Assembly: GCF_900545205.1 (NCBI RefSeq)
Contig: NZ_UQYC01000016.1
Span: 1 to 27,494, forward strand
DNA length: 27,494 nt
Reading direction: 5' to 3'
Source of the DNA: an uncultured Veillonella sp.
GTDB taxonomy: Bacteria; Bacillota; Negativicutes; Veillonellales; Veillonellaceae
The first letter of the stretch is position 1. Each line of letters begins with the position of its first letter. A model generated the notes under the pieces. The model was not told the origin of the DNA, ran no database searches, and saw nothing but the letters and a program-made list of their open reading frames with translations. A program made the position numbers and the translations under genes. This document shows positions 15,248 to 22,712 of the stretch, piece by piece.

Positions 15248-18200
15248 TTATTGCACCTCTACGGAGCCATCACCTAATATAGCTTCAATAGCCTTGATAG
15301 ATTCATCACTAGGATCAAAGCACATATTCGGTGGCAAGTTAATGCGCTTCCGTTGACGGTGTAAGTATAGTGATGTTGGCACAGAGCCTACGGTGTTCGT
15401 TAACAGCCGTTTTAAGGCTTCACTATTTTCTGGCGTGTCATATTGGCTATAAATATGAATAGCCACATTCTTAGCCTGACTATAGTTTACCTTTAATGGC
15501 ATAATGCGGTCTGCAATAATTTGCACACCCTTTTCATCCGCATCAACGCGGCCTTTTACCTTAACAATCATATCAACAGCAAGGAACTGTTGACTTTGAC
15601 TAAAGACCTTAGGGAACGCCACAACATTGGCTGCACCAGAAAAATCTTCGATACGGAGAATGGACATAACCTCATTTCGTCTCGTCATGCGGTCCGTCTT
15701 ATTTTCAATCAAGCCGCCAAATGTTATGGTTTGACCATCATATTGCTCTGGATTTTCTACAAGAGCCCCTAGTTCAAATAAGCCCTCTAACTCCTTCGCA
15801 TAACCTTGCAATGGATGGCCTGTAATGTAAAAGCCGGTATACTCCTTTTCATCCTTTAATTTATCGTCTTCCGATAAATCCTCCACATTCGGTACAGGGA
15901 TGAAGTCAACGGACTCTTCCATCTCTCCAAAAAGACTCATGGTGCCCATAGCGGCATCCTTTTGCTCTTTAGCACCAACGGCTTGAGCACTTTCATACAT
16001 GTGCAATAATTGGTTTCGGTTTTCCTTGAAACCATCCATAGCACCACATCGAATGAGACTTTCAAGAAGTCGTTTATTAACAACCTTGTTGTCTACTCGC
16101 TTGCAGAAATCTACGATATCCGTATAGAGGCCGTGCTCATTGCGCTCACGAATCAAGCGATCAATGGCATTATCCCCTACGTTCTTGATGCCCCCAAGAC
16201 CGAAGCGAATGGCATCACCTTGTACGGCAAAGCTGCGTTCAGAATAGTTAATATCTGGCCCAAGTACCTTAACATTGTGCTTCTTGCAAGAGTTAATGTA
16301 ATATGTTAACTTTTGCATGTTTTGCATAAAGCTAGTCATGGTAGCAGCCATGAACTCAGGGAAATAGTGGGCCTTCAAATACGCCGTTTGGTATGCGATG
16401 TACGCATAAGCCGCACTATGTGATTTATTAAAGCCATAGCCAGCAAAGTATACGAGTAAGTCGAATACTTCGTTTGCGATGGACTCTTCTATACCATTAT
16501 TTATGGAACCTTGAATAAAAGACTCGCGCTGCGCCTTTAGAACAGATTCCTTTTTCTTACCCATGGCGCGGCGCATCAAGTCCGCTTGACCAAGGGAGAA
16601 CCCGCCCATGGCGGATGCAATCTGCATAACCTGTTCTTGGTACAAGATTACCCCAAAGGTATCTTTCAAAATCGGTTCCAAGATAGGATGTAAATAGGTA
16701 ACCTCTTTTTTACCGTGACGACGGTCGATAAAGTCCGCCACCATACCTGAGCCTAGTGGGCCTGGACGGTACAAGGCTACCAATGGAATTAAGTCTTCAA
16801 AATGTTCAGGCTTAAGGTCCATAACGAGCTTGGTGATACCTTCCGATTCGAGCTGGAATACACCAGAGGTGTCGCCTTTTGTGAGGATATCACAAGCCGC
16901 CTTATCATCGAGTGGTATTGCATCTAAATCGAGGTCAATACTGCGGTTCGCCTTGATGAGCTTTAAGGCATCCCCCATAACTGTCAAGGTACGAAGACCC
17001 AAAAAGTCCATCTTTAAGAGACCTAATTCCTCGATGTTATCCTTGTCGTACTGTGTTACAAAGCCTTCATCGTTAGCATTTTGTACCGGTACGTGGTCAT
17101 CGAGAGGGTCCGCAGAAATTACGACGCCCGCCGCATGAGTGGACGAATTGCGCGCTATGCCTTCTAGCTTTTTACCAAAATCGAATAACTCTTTAACATT
17201 TGGATCAGCTTCGTATAAAGCTTTTAACTCTTTGCCTTGCAAAGCCTTATCTAAGGTAATCCCTAGTTCGTTGGGAATCATCTTAGCAATGCGGTTCACT
17301 TCCGCCAGTGGTAAGTCTAGCACACGACCTACGTCTCGAATTACGGCACGCGCTGCCTCAGTACCAAAGGTAATAATCTGAGATACGCGCTCCTGTCCGT
17401 ATTTTCGCGTTACATATTCGATAGCTTTACCACGCTTTTCATAGCAGAAGTCAATATCGATATCGGGCATGCTTACCCGCTCTGGATTTAAGAACCGTTC
17501 AAAGAGCAAATCGTATTTTAATGGATCAAGGCCTGTAATGCCAAGTAGATAGGCTACTACAGAACCGGCCGCCGAACCACGACCAGGGCCTACTAAAATA
17601 TCATGTTCACGGGCATAGCGTACATAGTCCCATACGATGAGGAAATAGTCCTCAAAGCCCATCGTACCGATAACGTCTAACTCGTAATCGAGACGTTTTT
17701 GCAATTCTTCAGACGTTTCACCATAAAGGCGTGAGATTTCTCGTTCACAAACCTTACGTAAATAGGTCTTAGACGTTTCCCCTTCTGGCACATCAAAGTG
17801 TGGCAAGTGATGTTCGTCGAAATTGAATTCTACGTTACAGCGGTCTGCAATTTTTAAGGTATTTTCAATGGCCCCAGGGATATGTGAGAAGAGCTGCGCC
17901 ATCTCATCCCCAGATTTTAGATAGAACTCATCATTAGGGAACTTTAAGCGGTCTACCTCAGCACGACGACGGCCTGTAGAAATACATACCTTTATATCTT
18001 GCGCGTCTGCATCCTCTTTTAAGACATAGTGGAAGTCATTAGACGCTACGATGCCAAGGCCGTATTCCTTGCTGAGCTTAATGAGCTCCTCTTGGGCCTT
18101 TGCCTCCTCTGGGAGGCCATGATTTTGGATTTCTAAGAAGAAATTATCTTTCCCGTAGGTCTCGATATACCACTCAATAGAGCGTCTAGCGGCGTCCATA

Positions 18201-18655
18201 TTATCTTGCAAAATATACTGAGGAATTTCCCCTTGAATGCAGGCACTGAGGGCGATTATGCCCTTGCTGTACTGACGCAATAAATCGCGATCTGCACGGG
18301 GACGATATAACATACCTTCCGTCGATGCTTTAGACACGATTTTTACGAGATTACGATACCCTTCCATTGTCTCCGCCAACAAGATAAGATGTTTTAGTCT
18401 TTCACGGCTGCGACCTTCGGGGCGATCAAATCGGCTGTTTTCCGTTACATATACTTCACAACCGATAATAGGCTTAACACCTTGGGCCACACATTCTTTG
18501 TAGAAATAAATGGCTGCGTACATATTGCCGTGATCCGTAATGGCAAGAGCTGGCTGATTTAACTCCTTCGCACGACGTACCATGTCAGGCAAACGACTGA
18601 TACCGTCTAGCAAACTAAACTCTGTATGACTATGTAAATGTACAAATGGCTGCAT
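15248..18655 (-). CDS. dnaE: DNA polymerase III alpha subunit
   Basis: This 1135-residue replicative polymerase is of the DnaE1 type. The N-terminal PHP domain is complete (FVHLHSHTEFSLLDG, ITDHGNM, then IVASNDFHYV). The polymerase palm carries GPGRGSAAGSVVAYLL and SMPDIDIDFC, with the two catalytic Asp residues, and a third acidic residue in LLKMDFLGLRTL. The tau- and clamp-binding regions follow, then an OB-fold near residue 990 (TITFGGLIENKTDR, VVAFPKVF). The ATG follows AAAGGAGGTGTACC. It is 12 bases after the YgjP-like gene and 75 before pyk. A dnaE-pyk pair is found in several bacteria, so this order is not surprising. Confidence 0.97.
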   Translation of the reverse strand: MQPFVHLHSHTEFSLLDGISRLPDMVRRAKELNQPALAITDHGNMYAAIYFYKECVAQGVKPIIGCEVYVTENSRFDRPEGRSRERLKHLILLAETMEGYRNLVKIVSKASTEGMLYRPRADRDLLRQYSKGIIALSACIQGEIPQYILQDNMDAARRSIEWYIETYGKDNFFLEIQNHGLPEEAKAQEELIKLSKEYGLGIVASNDFHYVLKEDADAQDIKVCISTGRRRAEVDRLKFPNDEFYLKSGDEMAQLFSHIPGAIENTLKIADRCNVEFNFDEHHLPHFDVPEGETSKTYLRKVCEREISRLYGETSEELQKRLDYELDVIGTMGFEDYFLIVWDYVRYAREHDILVGPGRGSAAGSVVAYLLGITGLDPLKYDLLFERFLNPERVSMPDIDIDFCYEKRGKAIEYVTRKYGQERVSQIITFGTEAARAVIRDVGRVLDLPLAEVNRIAKMIPNELGITLDKALQGKELKALYEADPNVKELFDFGKKLEGIARNSSTHAAGVVISADPLDDHVPVQNANDEGFVTQYDKDNIEELGLLKMDFLGLRTLTVMGDALKLIKANRSIDLDLDAIPLDDKAACDILTKGDTSGVFQLESEGITKLVMDLKPEHFEDLIPLVALYRPGPLGSGMVADFIDRRHGKKEVTYLHPILEPILKDTFGVILYQEQVMQIASAMGGFSLGQADLMRRAMGKKKESVLKAQRESFIQGSINNGIEESIANEVFDLLVYFAGYGFNKSHSAAYAYIAYQTAYLKAHYFPEFMAATMTSFMQNMQKLTYYINSCKKHNVKVLGPDINYSERSFAVQGDAIRFGLGGIKNVGDNAIDRLIRERNEHGLYTDIVDFCKRVDNKVVNKRLLESLIRCGAMDGFKENRNQLLHMYESAQAVGAKEQKDAAMGTMSLFGEMEESVDFIPVPNVEDLSEDDKLKDEKEYTGFYITGHPLQGYAKELEGLFELGALVENPEQYDGQTITFGGLIENKTDRMTRRNEVMSILRIEDFSGAANVVAFPKVFSQSQQFLAVDMIVKVKGRVDADEKGVQIIADRIMPLKVNYSQAKNVAIHIYSQYDTPENSEALKRLLTNTVGSVPTSLYLHRQRKRINLPPNMCFDPSDESIKAIEAILGDGSVEVQ

Positions 18656-18667
18656 GGTACACCTCCT

Positions 18668-19411
18668 TTAAGGGCGATGAGCAAAATACACGTTCAATGA
18701 CTTCTTACGAGCCTTCCAATCTGGCAAAAACTGTGCCACTAGATTGTGAAAGTTCTTGGAATGGTCTAAATATTTAAAATGAGCAAACTCATGAATCATA
18801 ACGTACTCAATATACGCCTGTGGTCCCTCTAATAGGCGCGTGTTCATCTTGATGAGCTGCTTTGCTGGCGTACAAGAACCCCAACGACTCTTCATACTCT
18901 GCTGTTTTATAGTTGGCATAGGTACATCAATACCTTGCTTGTGAAAGCGCTGATACACAACCTTTGCCCAATGGACAAAGACCTTCTCCCCTAAATTACG
19001 CCAATAACTTTGCATTAATTTATGCTTTGCTTCATAAGTCGTACCACGAGGTACCACCATGGTAAGGATGGCTTTTCCGTCAAAGCCGATGTGAGGCTTT
19101 CCATCCTGCTCAACTAGACGCAACGTAACAGGAATACCGAGGATTGATAAGCTTTCACCATTTACATACTGCAACGCATCGACGCGCTTGGCATTCAATG
19201 CATCAATCTTGTAACGAGCCCGCTCAATGAAGGGCATATTCTCGATGACAAACTTGTCCACCCTATAATCCGGCACATAGGCATTCGCCGACACATGGAT
19301 CACACCATCCTTTGTAATGCGCATGTTCATGTTCTTCACACGCTTGATGGTTAACTCATATTCAATTCTGTCGCCATTATAGGTAATAGACCTAGTTGTT
19401 GAAGTATTCAT
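18668..19411 (-). CDS. YgjP-like (DUF45, M48-related) zinc metallopeptidase
   Basis: Starting at the ATG at 19409-19411, the protein has 247 residues. It carries MIHEFAHFKYLDHSKNFHNL, an HExxH zinc site with the downstream His that completes the set, preceded by the family segment MKSRWGSCTPAKQLIKMNTR. The N-terminal half (YNGDRIEYELTIKRVKNMNM) also fits. The family is conserved but poorly characterised; a zinc-dependent protease is expected and SprT-like or restriction-linked roles are proposed. The start is uncertain: only AAAAGG lies close before this ATG, and a GTG eight codons upstream (19435) has no better site. A promoter-like TATGATAAAAT lies just upstream, so the transcript may have a very short leader. 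Confidence 0.85.
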   Translation of the reverse strand: MNTSTTRSITYNGDRIEYELTIKRVKNMNMRITKDGVIHVSANAYVPDYRVDKFVIENMPFIERARYKIDALNAKRVDALQYVNGESLSILGIPVTLRLVEQDGKPHIGFDGKAILTMVVPRGTTYEAKHKLMQSYWRNLGEKVFVHWAKVVYQRFHKQGIDVPMPTIKQQSMKSRWGSCTPAKQLIKMNTRLLEGPQAYIEYVMIHEFAHFKYLDHSKNFHNLVAQFLPDWKARKKSLNVYFAHRP

Positions 19412-19515
19412 ACCTTTTATTTTATCATAAAACACTCATAAAATCGTAAAAATCTGGTGATTTTGATAGAATTACTTAGATTTTAAGTAATAATGATTTT
19501 TATTAGTTTTCAATA

Positions 19516-19563
19516 TAAAAATGACACCTATACCAAGCTCTTGTGGGTGGTATAGGTGTCATT
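19516..19563 (-). terminator. Intrinsic terminator closing the accessory island
   Basis: AATGACACCTATACC (19520-19534) pairs perfectly with GGTATAGGTGTCATT (19549-19563). On the minus strand TTTTTATA follows. It lies about 105 bases after the stop of the gene at 19669. Confidence 0.92.
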
Positions 19564-19668
19564 AAAATAATCTGTAACATCAAATTATTGATTAGTATAG
19601 AAAAGTCTTAATAAATACATCATAAGATTATCTTACGATGCATCCAAATCGCAAAAATATTAAACATA

Positions 19669-20148
19669 TTATTTTACTTTAACAATAATAGAACGATTAG
19701 GATATCTCATCTTCTTATCTTTCAACCTATTATAAATATTCTGTTCCTCAGAAGTTAGGTCTGCCTTACTAGATAGAATATGTATGTGAATTGGTTTCTG
19801 TTCTTTTTCTAGCTCTTTTTTCTCTATCAAATAGTTGTTTAAAGTATATTTTTTATAATTTTCATCGGTTTCCTCATCAAATAAATAGTATATTTGATCT
19901 AAATTTAAATCAATTTTTAGAAAACCTGTTTTTCCATAACTATATAGATAGTTTAATTGTGATTCGTAAGAGTATCCATTATATTCTAATGTGGATCCAG
20001 TTTTATTATCCAATATATAATTTTCACCCTTGGAATATCCCAAAAAATAACGAGGTTCATATATATATGAATTAGATTCACCAATATAAATTATTGAACC
20101 TACTACTAAAAGAACAATACCTATAAAAATACCTAATATATATTTCAT
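19669..20148 (-). CDS. Small membrane-anchored protein of unknown function
   Basis: The ATG at 20146-20148 gives 159 residues; the GTG four codons upstream is an alternative, and neither has a strong ribosome site. One N-terminal helix (about residues 2-22, ILGIFIGIVLLVVGSIIYI) is followed by a Tyr-rich outer part (SYIYEPRYFLGYSKGENYIL, NGYSYESQLNYLYSYG) and a Lys/Glu-rich C-terminal part (KKELEKEQKPIHIHILSSK). Codon use is strongly AT-biased compared with the hem and dnaE genes. I recognise no family. It is the last gene of the accessory island and directly follows the startless fragment at 20171-20428. A lipoprotein or immunity-like protein is possible. Confidence 0.65.
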   Translation of the reverse strand: MKYILGIFIGIVLLVVGSIIYIGESNSYIYEPRYFLGYSKGENYILDNKTGSTLEYNGYSYESQLNYLYSYGKTGFLKIDLNLDQIYYLFDEETDENYKKYTLNNYLIEKKELEKEQKPIHIHILSSKADLTSEEQNIYNRLKDKKMRYPNRSIIVKVK

Positions 20149-20170
20149 TTCACTATGCACTCACTTTAGA

Positions 20171-20428
20171 TCAAATAATAGTATCAATTTGAATCCCATA
20201 TTTAAAAGGTTTGATAATTCCGGCTCTCTGCTCTAAATATGCAATATTAGCCGCAGCAATTAATGCATTCTCCTTAGATGCACCTTTCACTATAGACCAC
20301 AACTTATTTATATACTCAGTAGAAAGCTCTGCCGGAGGAATAGGTCCGATTTTATTATCGTAATCAGGAATCCATTCAAAATTATATATATCTTTTGCTT
20401 GCCCATAATTAATTTCTTTTTTGTAATA
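20171..20428 (-). pseudogene. Startless C-terminal gene fragment
   Basis: A minus-strand reading frame of 85 codons ends with TGA at 20171-20173 and has no ATG, and its only GTG or TTG codons lie in the middle of the translation. It is too regular to be noise: KDIYNFEWIPDYDNKIGPIP, then ELSTEYINKLWSIVKGASKE and NALIAAANIAYLEQRAGIIK. The composition is protein-like, unlike the intergenic sequence around it. It overlaps the end of the preceding gene (20409) by 20 bases in another frame. The simplest reading is the C-terminal remnant of a larger protein, possibly an effector or toxin tail, left after deletion of the front. The parent family is not recognised. Confidence 0.6.
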
Positions 20429-20828
20429 TTAAAGTCACTTTATTAGAGCCTCGTTCTTTAAACAGTTCGAGATAAATATTAGTATCATAATCACGACCAA
20501 CAATACGATTCTTGTTAATTTCATTCCAGACTATATTTTGTTTTGAAAGTATCTCTTTAACATCGTCAATTGTAATAGAGTCATATGTAATTTCAAGATT
20601 ATTATTTTGATAGGCTCGACCAGATGCATAGTATTCTTCACTTACTTTTTTAAAAGATATATCCTCTAATTTTTGCTCGTATAATTGAAGGCTTTGCATT
20701 TGCTCTGGCCTTTTAATATACGCATGTAAAGAAACAAGTCCAATTAGTAGGAATCCAAATAAGGCAAAACCGACATAAAACTTGACTGTAAATGGCAAAC
20801 TACTCAATTTAAAACAACTTTTATTCAT
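20409..20828 (-). CDS. Small bitopic membrane protein, paralog B
   Basis: This 139-residue protein has a short basic N-terminus, one membrane helix at about residues 16-36 (KFYVGFALFGFLLIGLVSLH) and an outer domain beginning AYIKRPEQMQSLQLYEQKL. It is a clear paralog of the protein at 21452-21880: shared residues include HAYIKRPEQ, YEQKL, KVSEE, a TY-SIT block and a final charged strand. The ribosome site is GTGGTGGAAT. The C-terminal part has an alpha-beta rhythm (IDDVKEILSKQNIVWNEI, NKVTLILQKR). No family recognised. Two diverged copies near a gene fragment are typical of immunity or fitness loci, but this is inference. Confidence 0.75.
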   Translation of the reverse strand: MNKSCFKLSSLPFTVKFYVGFALFGFLLIGLVSLHAYIKRPEQMQSLQLYEQKLEDISFKKVSEEYYASGRAYQNNNLEITYDSITIDDVKEILSKQNIVWNEINKNRIVGRDYDTNIYLELFKERGSNKVTLILQKRN

Positions 20829-20882
20829 ATTCCACCACTAATCTTAATTTTCATTATTAATAACTTTAACGCTAATTAAATA

Positions 20883-21260
20883 TTACCAACTACAGATTCC
20901 AAGAAAGATTAAAAGAATACTCTGTCCTACAGACACAGCAATTCGACCTATACCTATAATACTAAGTCCATATCTTTTCCCCTCTTGGCACATAAAATAT
21001 TCATTCAGATTTTGCTTTAGTGCAAACATTTCTCCCCAAAGAAGGCCCGCGAGTATTAATGAAAAAATCGAAAAACTATGTAAAATCCTCCCCCCAAAAA
21101 TAACCATTAATTCAAGCATCAACAATTGACCTAATTGTATCATCGTAAGAAGAAGACTTTTCTTAGTATTTGCTCCTGCAATAGTTATTGCATTATTCCG
21201 TATAATATATATTGCATACATACCAAGTAAAATACTACATAAGATGCGCCCAGCATTCAT
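20883..21260 (-). CDS. Small multi-helix membrane protein
   Basis: This 125-residue protein is almost wholly hydrophobic with about four helices: near residues 4-21 (GRILCSILLGMYAIYII), 36-60 (LLTMIQLGQLLMLELMVIFG), 62-80 (SFSIFSLILAGLLWGEMFAL) and 102-124 (IGRIAVSVGQSILLIFLGIC). Between the last two is KQNLNEYFMCQEGKRYG. The ATG follows a strong GAGGAGAAATT. It lies between the 41-codon gene and paralog B in the accessory island. I recognise no family; size and helices resemble small membrane partners of secretion or immunity systems, without support beyond that. Confidence 0.72.
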   Translation of the reverse strand: MNAGRILCSILLGMYAIYIIRNNAITIAGANTKKSLLLTMIQLGQLLMLELMVIFGGRILHSFSIFSLILAGLLWGEMFALKQNLNEYFMCQEGKRYGLSIIGIGRIAVSVGQSILLIFLGICSW

Positions 21261-21324
21261 AATTTCTCCTCACTAATCTTTTTTCGATATTTAGATTCCC
21301 TCTACTATATTTTATTTGTCTAAC

Positions 21325-21450
21325 TTATTTAAAGAGCAAAGAAAAAGCTAAAACAAAACTAGCAACAACATATAAGATACCCGCATCTACAATATTACCT
21401 ATAATATAAAGAATTACTCCTATTACTAACAAAACTATTCCAAAATTCAT
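21325..21450 (-). CDS. Very small hydrophobic protein (41 aa)
   Basis: An ATG at 21448-21450, one base after the TAA of paralog A (21452-21454), opens a 41-codon frame: MNFGIVLLVIGVILYIIGNI, then VDAGILYVVASFVLAFSLLFK. It is all hydrophobic, with two short helices and a charged end. The tight coupling to the preceding gene, the balanced two-helix pattern and a clean stop support a real gene. The ribosome site is weak (AGAAAGATAG), which fits translational coupling. It is below common gene-calling length limits and could be missed by annotation. Confidence 0.55.
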   Translation of the reverse strand: MNFGIVLLVIGVILYIIGNIVDAGILYVVASFVLAFSLLFK

Positions 21451-21451
21451 T

Positions 21452-21880
21452 TTATCTATCTTTCTCTAATTTAACGATTATAGAATTTGTGTTTATATCA
21501 CGAAAAATTTCAACCCAAATATTATCATCTACATCATATCCTATAAAGTGACTCTTATTTACTTCACGCCAGTTTATCTTTTCTTCTGCAAGTATATTCT
21601 TCACTGATTCCAACGTAATGCTTTTATATGTCTTTTTAAAAACATAAATTTGTCCGTTTTTACCTGTAGCAAAATGCTCTTCACTTACTTTATGCACAGA
21701 TATACTTGCTAGTTTTTGTTCATATACTAGTAGTTTTTGTATTTGCTCCGGCCTTTTAATATACGCATGTAAAGTAACAAATCCCATTATGAAGAGTCCC
21801 AACAATATAAAACCAATATAAAATTTAACCCTAAAAGGTGTTCGATCTAATATAGATTTTACACCGCTCCATACTTTCAT
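21452..21880 (-). CDS. Small bitopic membrane protein, paralog A
   Basis: This 142-residue protein has one membrane helix at about residues 20-39 (FYIGFILLGLFIMGFVTLHA) followed by the same YIKRPEQIQKLLVYEQKL block as paralog B at 20409-20828. The ATG follows AGGAGACATT, and a good promoter lies at 21929-21958, so it heads the island's transcript. The two copies share most identity around the helix and its outer edge, where 43 bases differ at only three positions, and diverge elsewhere. No known family recognised. Probably an exported-domain membrane protein with N-in topology. Confidence 0.78.
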   Translation of the reverse strand: MKVWSGVKSILDRTPFRVKFYIGFILLGLFIMGFVTLHAYIKRPEQIQKLLVYEQKLASISVHKVSEEHFATGKNGQIYVFKKTYKSITLESVKNILAEEKINWREVNKSHFIGYDVDDNIWVEIFRDINTNSIIVKLEKDR

Positions 21881-21928
21881 AATGTCTCCTATACTATCAA
21901 TTAATATTCATTTCACTTCTATATTTCA

Positions 21929-21958
21929 ATTATATATTAAACCAACTTATATCACCAA
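21929..21958 (-). promoter_or_regulatory. Promoter of the accessory island
   Basis: On the minus strand TTGGTG (21953-21958), 18 bases, then a perfect TATAAT (21929-21934). Transcription would start near 21922, about 40 bases before the paralog A ATG. Confidence 0.6.
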
Positions 21959-22053
21959 CGGATATTTTAATATTGTTATCTTTTATTTATTTTTATATTC
22001 AGCCTTAACAAATAATGCCAAAGTGTTAGCACGGGCATTTATACTATAGTAAT

Positions 22054-22118
22054 ACAAAAGCACCATCTACCTAGGTCCGACTTATGTGTCGTTTCCTATT
22101 AAGATAGATGGTGCTTTT
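22054..22118 (-). terminator. Intrinsic terminator after the hem-XRE unit
   Basis: AAAAGCACCATCTACCT (22056-22072) pairs with AGATAGATGGTGCTTTT (22102-22118) with one mismatch. A T-run follows on both strands (TTTT), so it may also work for plus-strand transcription. It lies 65 bases after the XRE stop. Confidence 0.88.
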
Positions 22119-22182
22119 AAATCACTCTAATTCAGTTGTTCAAATAAACATGTTCCATTCACATACAAGGTAGTATCTTAAA

Positions 22183-22644
22183 CTACTTTATATTTCGTCG
22201 TGCCGCTAAGCTACCAGCGCTGTTAGCTAGGCCCGCCCGATTGATATGTGGGTTCCCATGTTTGTACGTTTTTGGCTTGCTACTTTTATCTTCTACTTTT
22301 GATTTCTCAAATTTAGTAAATAGATTGTCTAGCTCGCGCAAGAGCGCACGTTTTTGTGAGTCTTTCAACTCGAATACGTCCCCTTTATAGGCGATGTATT
22401 TATTCTTTAATACTGGACTGAGATCATAGATGGGCTCGTGTTGTTCTCCATTTACATCTAACAGCTCATCCAAGGTCAATCCATAATAGCGAGACAGGGC
22501 ACAGAGTGTATCTAAATCTGGTTCGCGATACCCTGTTTCGTAATTTGAAAGCGCCGCATTACTGATACCTACGGCCTTTGCTACTTCGATTTGGCTTTTG
22601 CCCATGCGCACGCGAGCACGCTTTAAGTTCTTATAAAACTGCAT
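22183..22644 (-). CDS. XRE-family HTH regulator
   Basis: I choose the ATG at 22642-22644 (153 residues, MQFYKNLKRARVRMG) because TAGGTGAT lies at proper spacing before it; two further in-frame starts lie just upstream. Residues 5-60 form a Cro/C1-type helix-turn-helix (SQIEVAKAVGISNAALSNYE, then YREPDLDTLCALSRYYGLTL). The rest has a helical stretch (KDSQKRALLRELDNLFTKFE) and a basic, disordered tail rich in Lys, Asn and Arg. It lacks a peptidase or sensing domain. It begins 68 bases after hemL and ends at a terminator, so it may be read from the hem operon; whether it regulates the hem genes or the nearby island is open. Confidence 0.88.
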   Translation of the reverse strand: MQFYKNLKRARVRMGKSQIEVAKAVGISNAALSNYETGYREPDLDTLCALSRYYGLTLDELLDVNGEQHEPIYDLSPVLKNKYIAYKGDVFELKDSQKRALLRELDNLFTKFEKSKVEDKSSKPKTYKHGNPHINRAGLANSAGSLAARRNIK

Positions 22645-22712
22645 GTTCATCACCTACATCGATACATAAACAACTACAAACTATATATTTTATAATAATG
22701 TATCACTAATTT

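Larger units (their letters stand above)
21881..22182. other. Intergenic region between island and XRE gene
   Basis: These 302 AT-rich bases hold the island promoter (21929-21958) and the terminator of the hem unit (22054-22118). I see no gene in them. TACTATAGTA near 22041-22050 is a short palindrome, and the bases around it resemble a plus-strand -10. Confidence 0.6.

Noticed and set aside
22020..22035. TTAGCAC string resembling half of a CIRCE heat-shock operator
   Set aside because: The required inverted GTGCTAA half at nine bases distance is absent.
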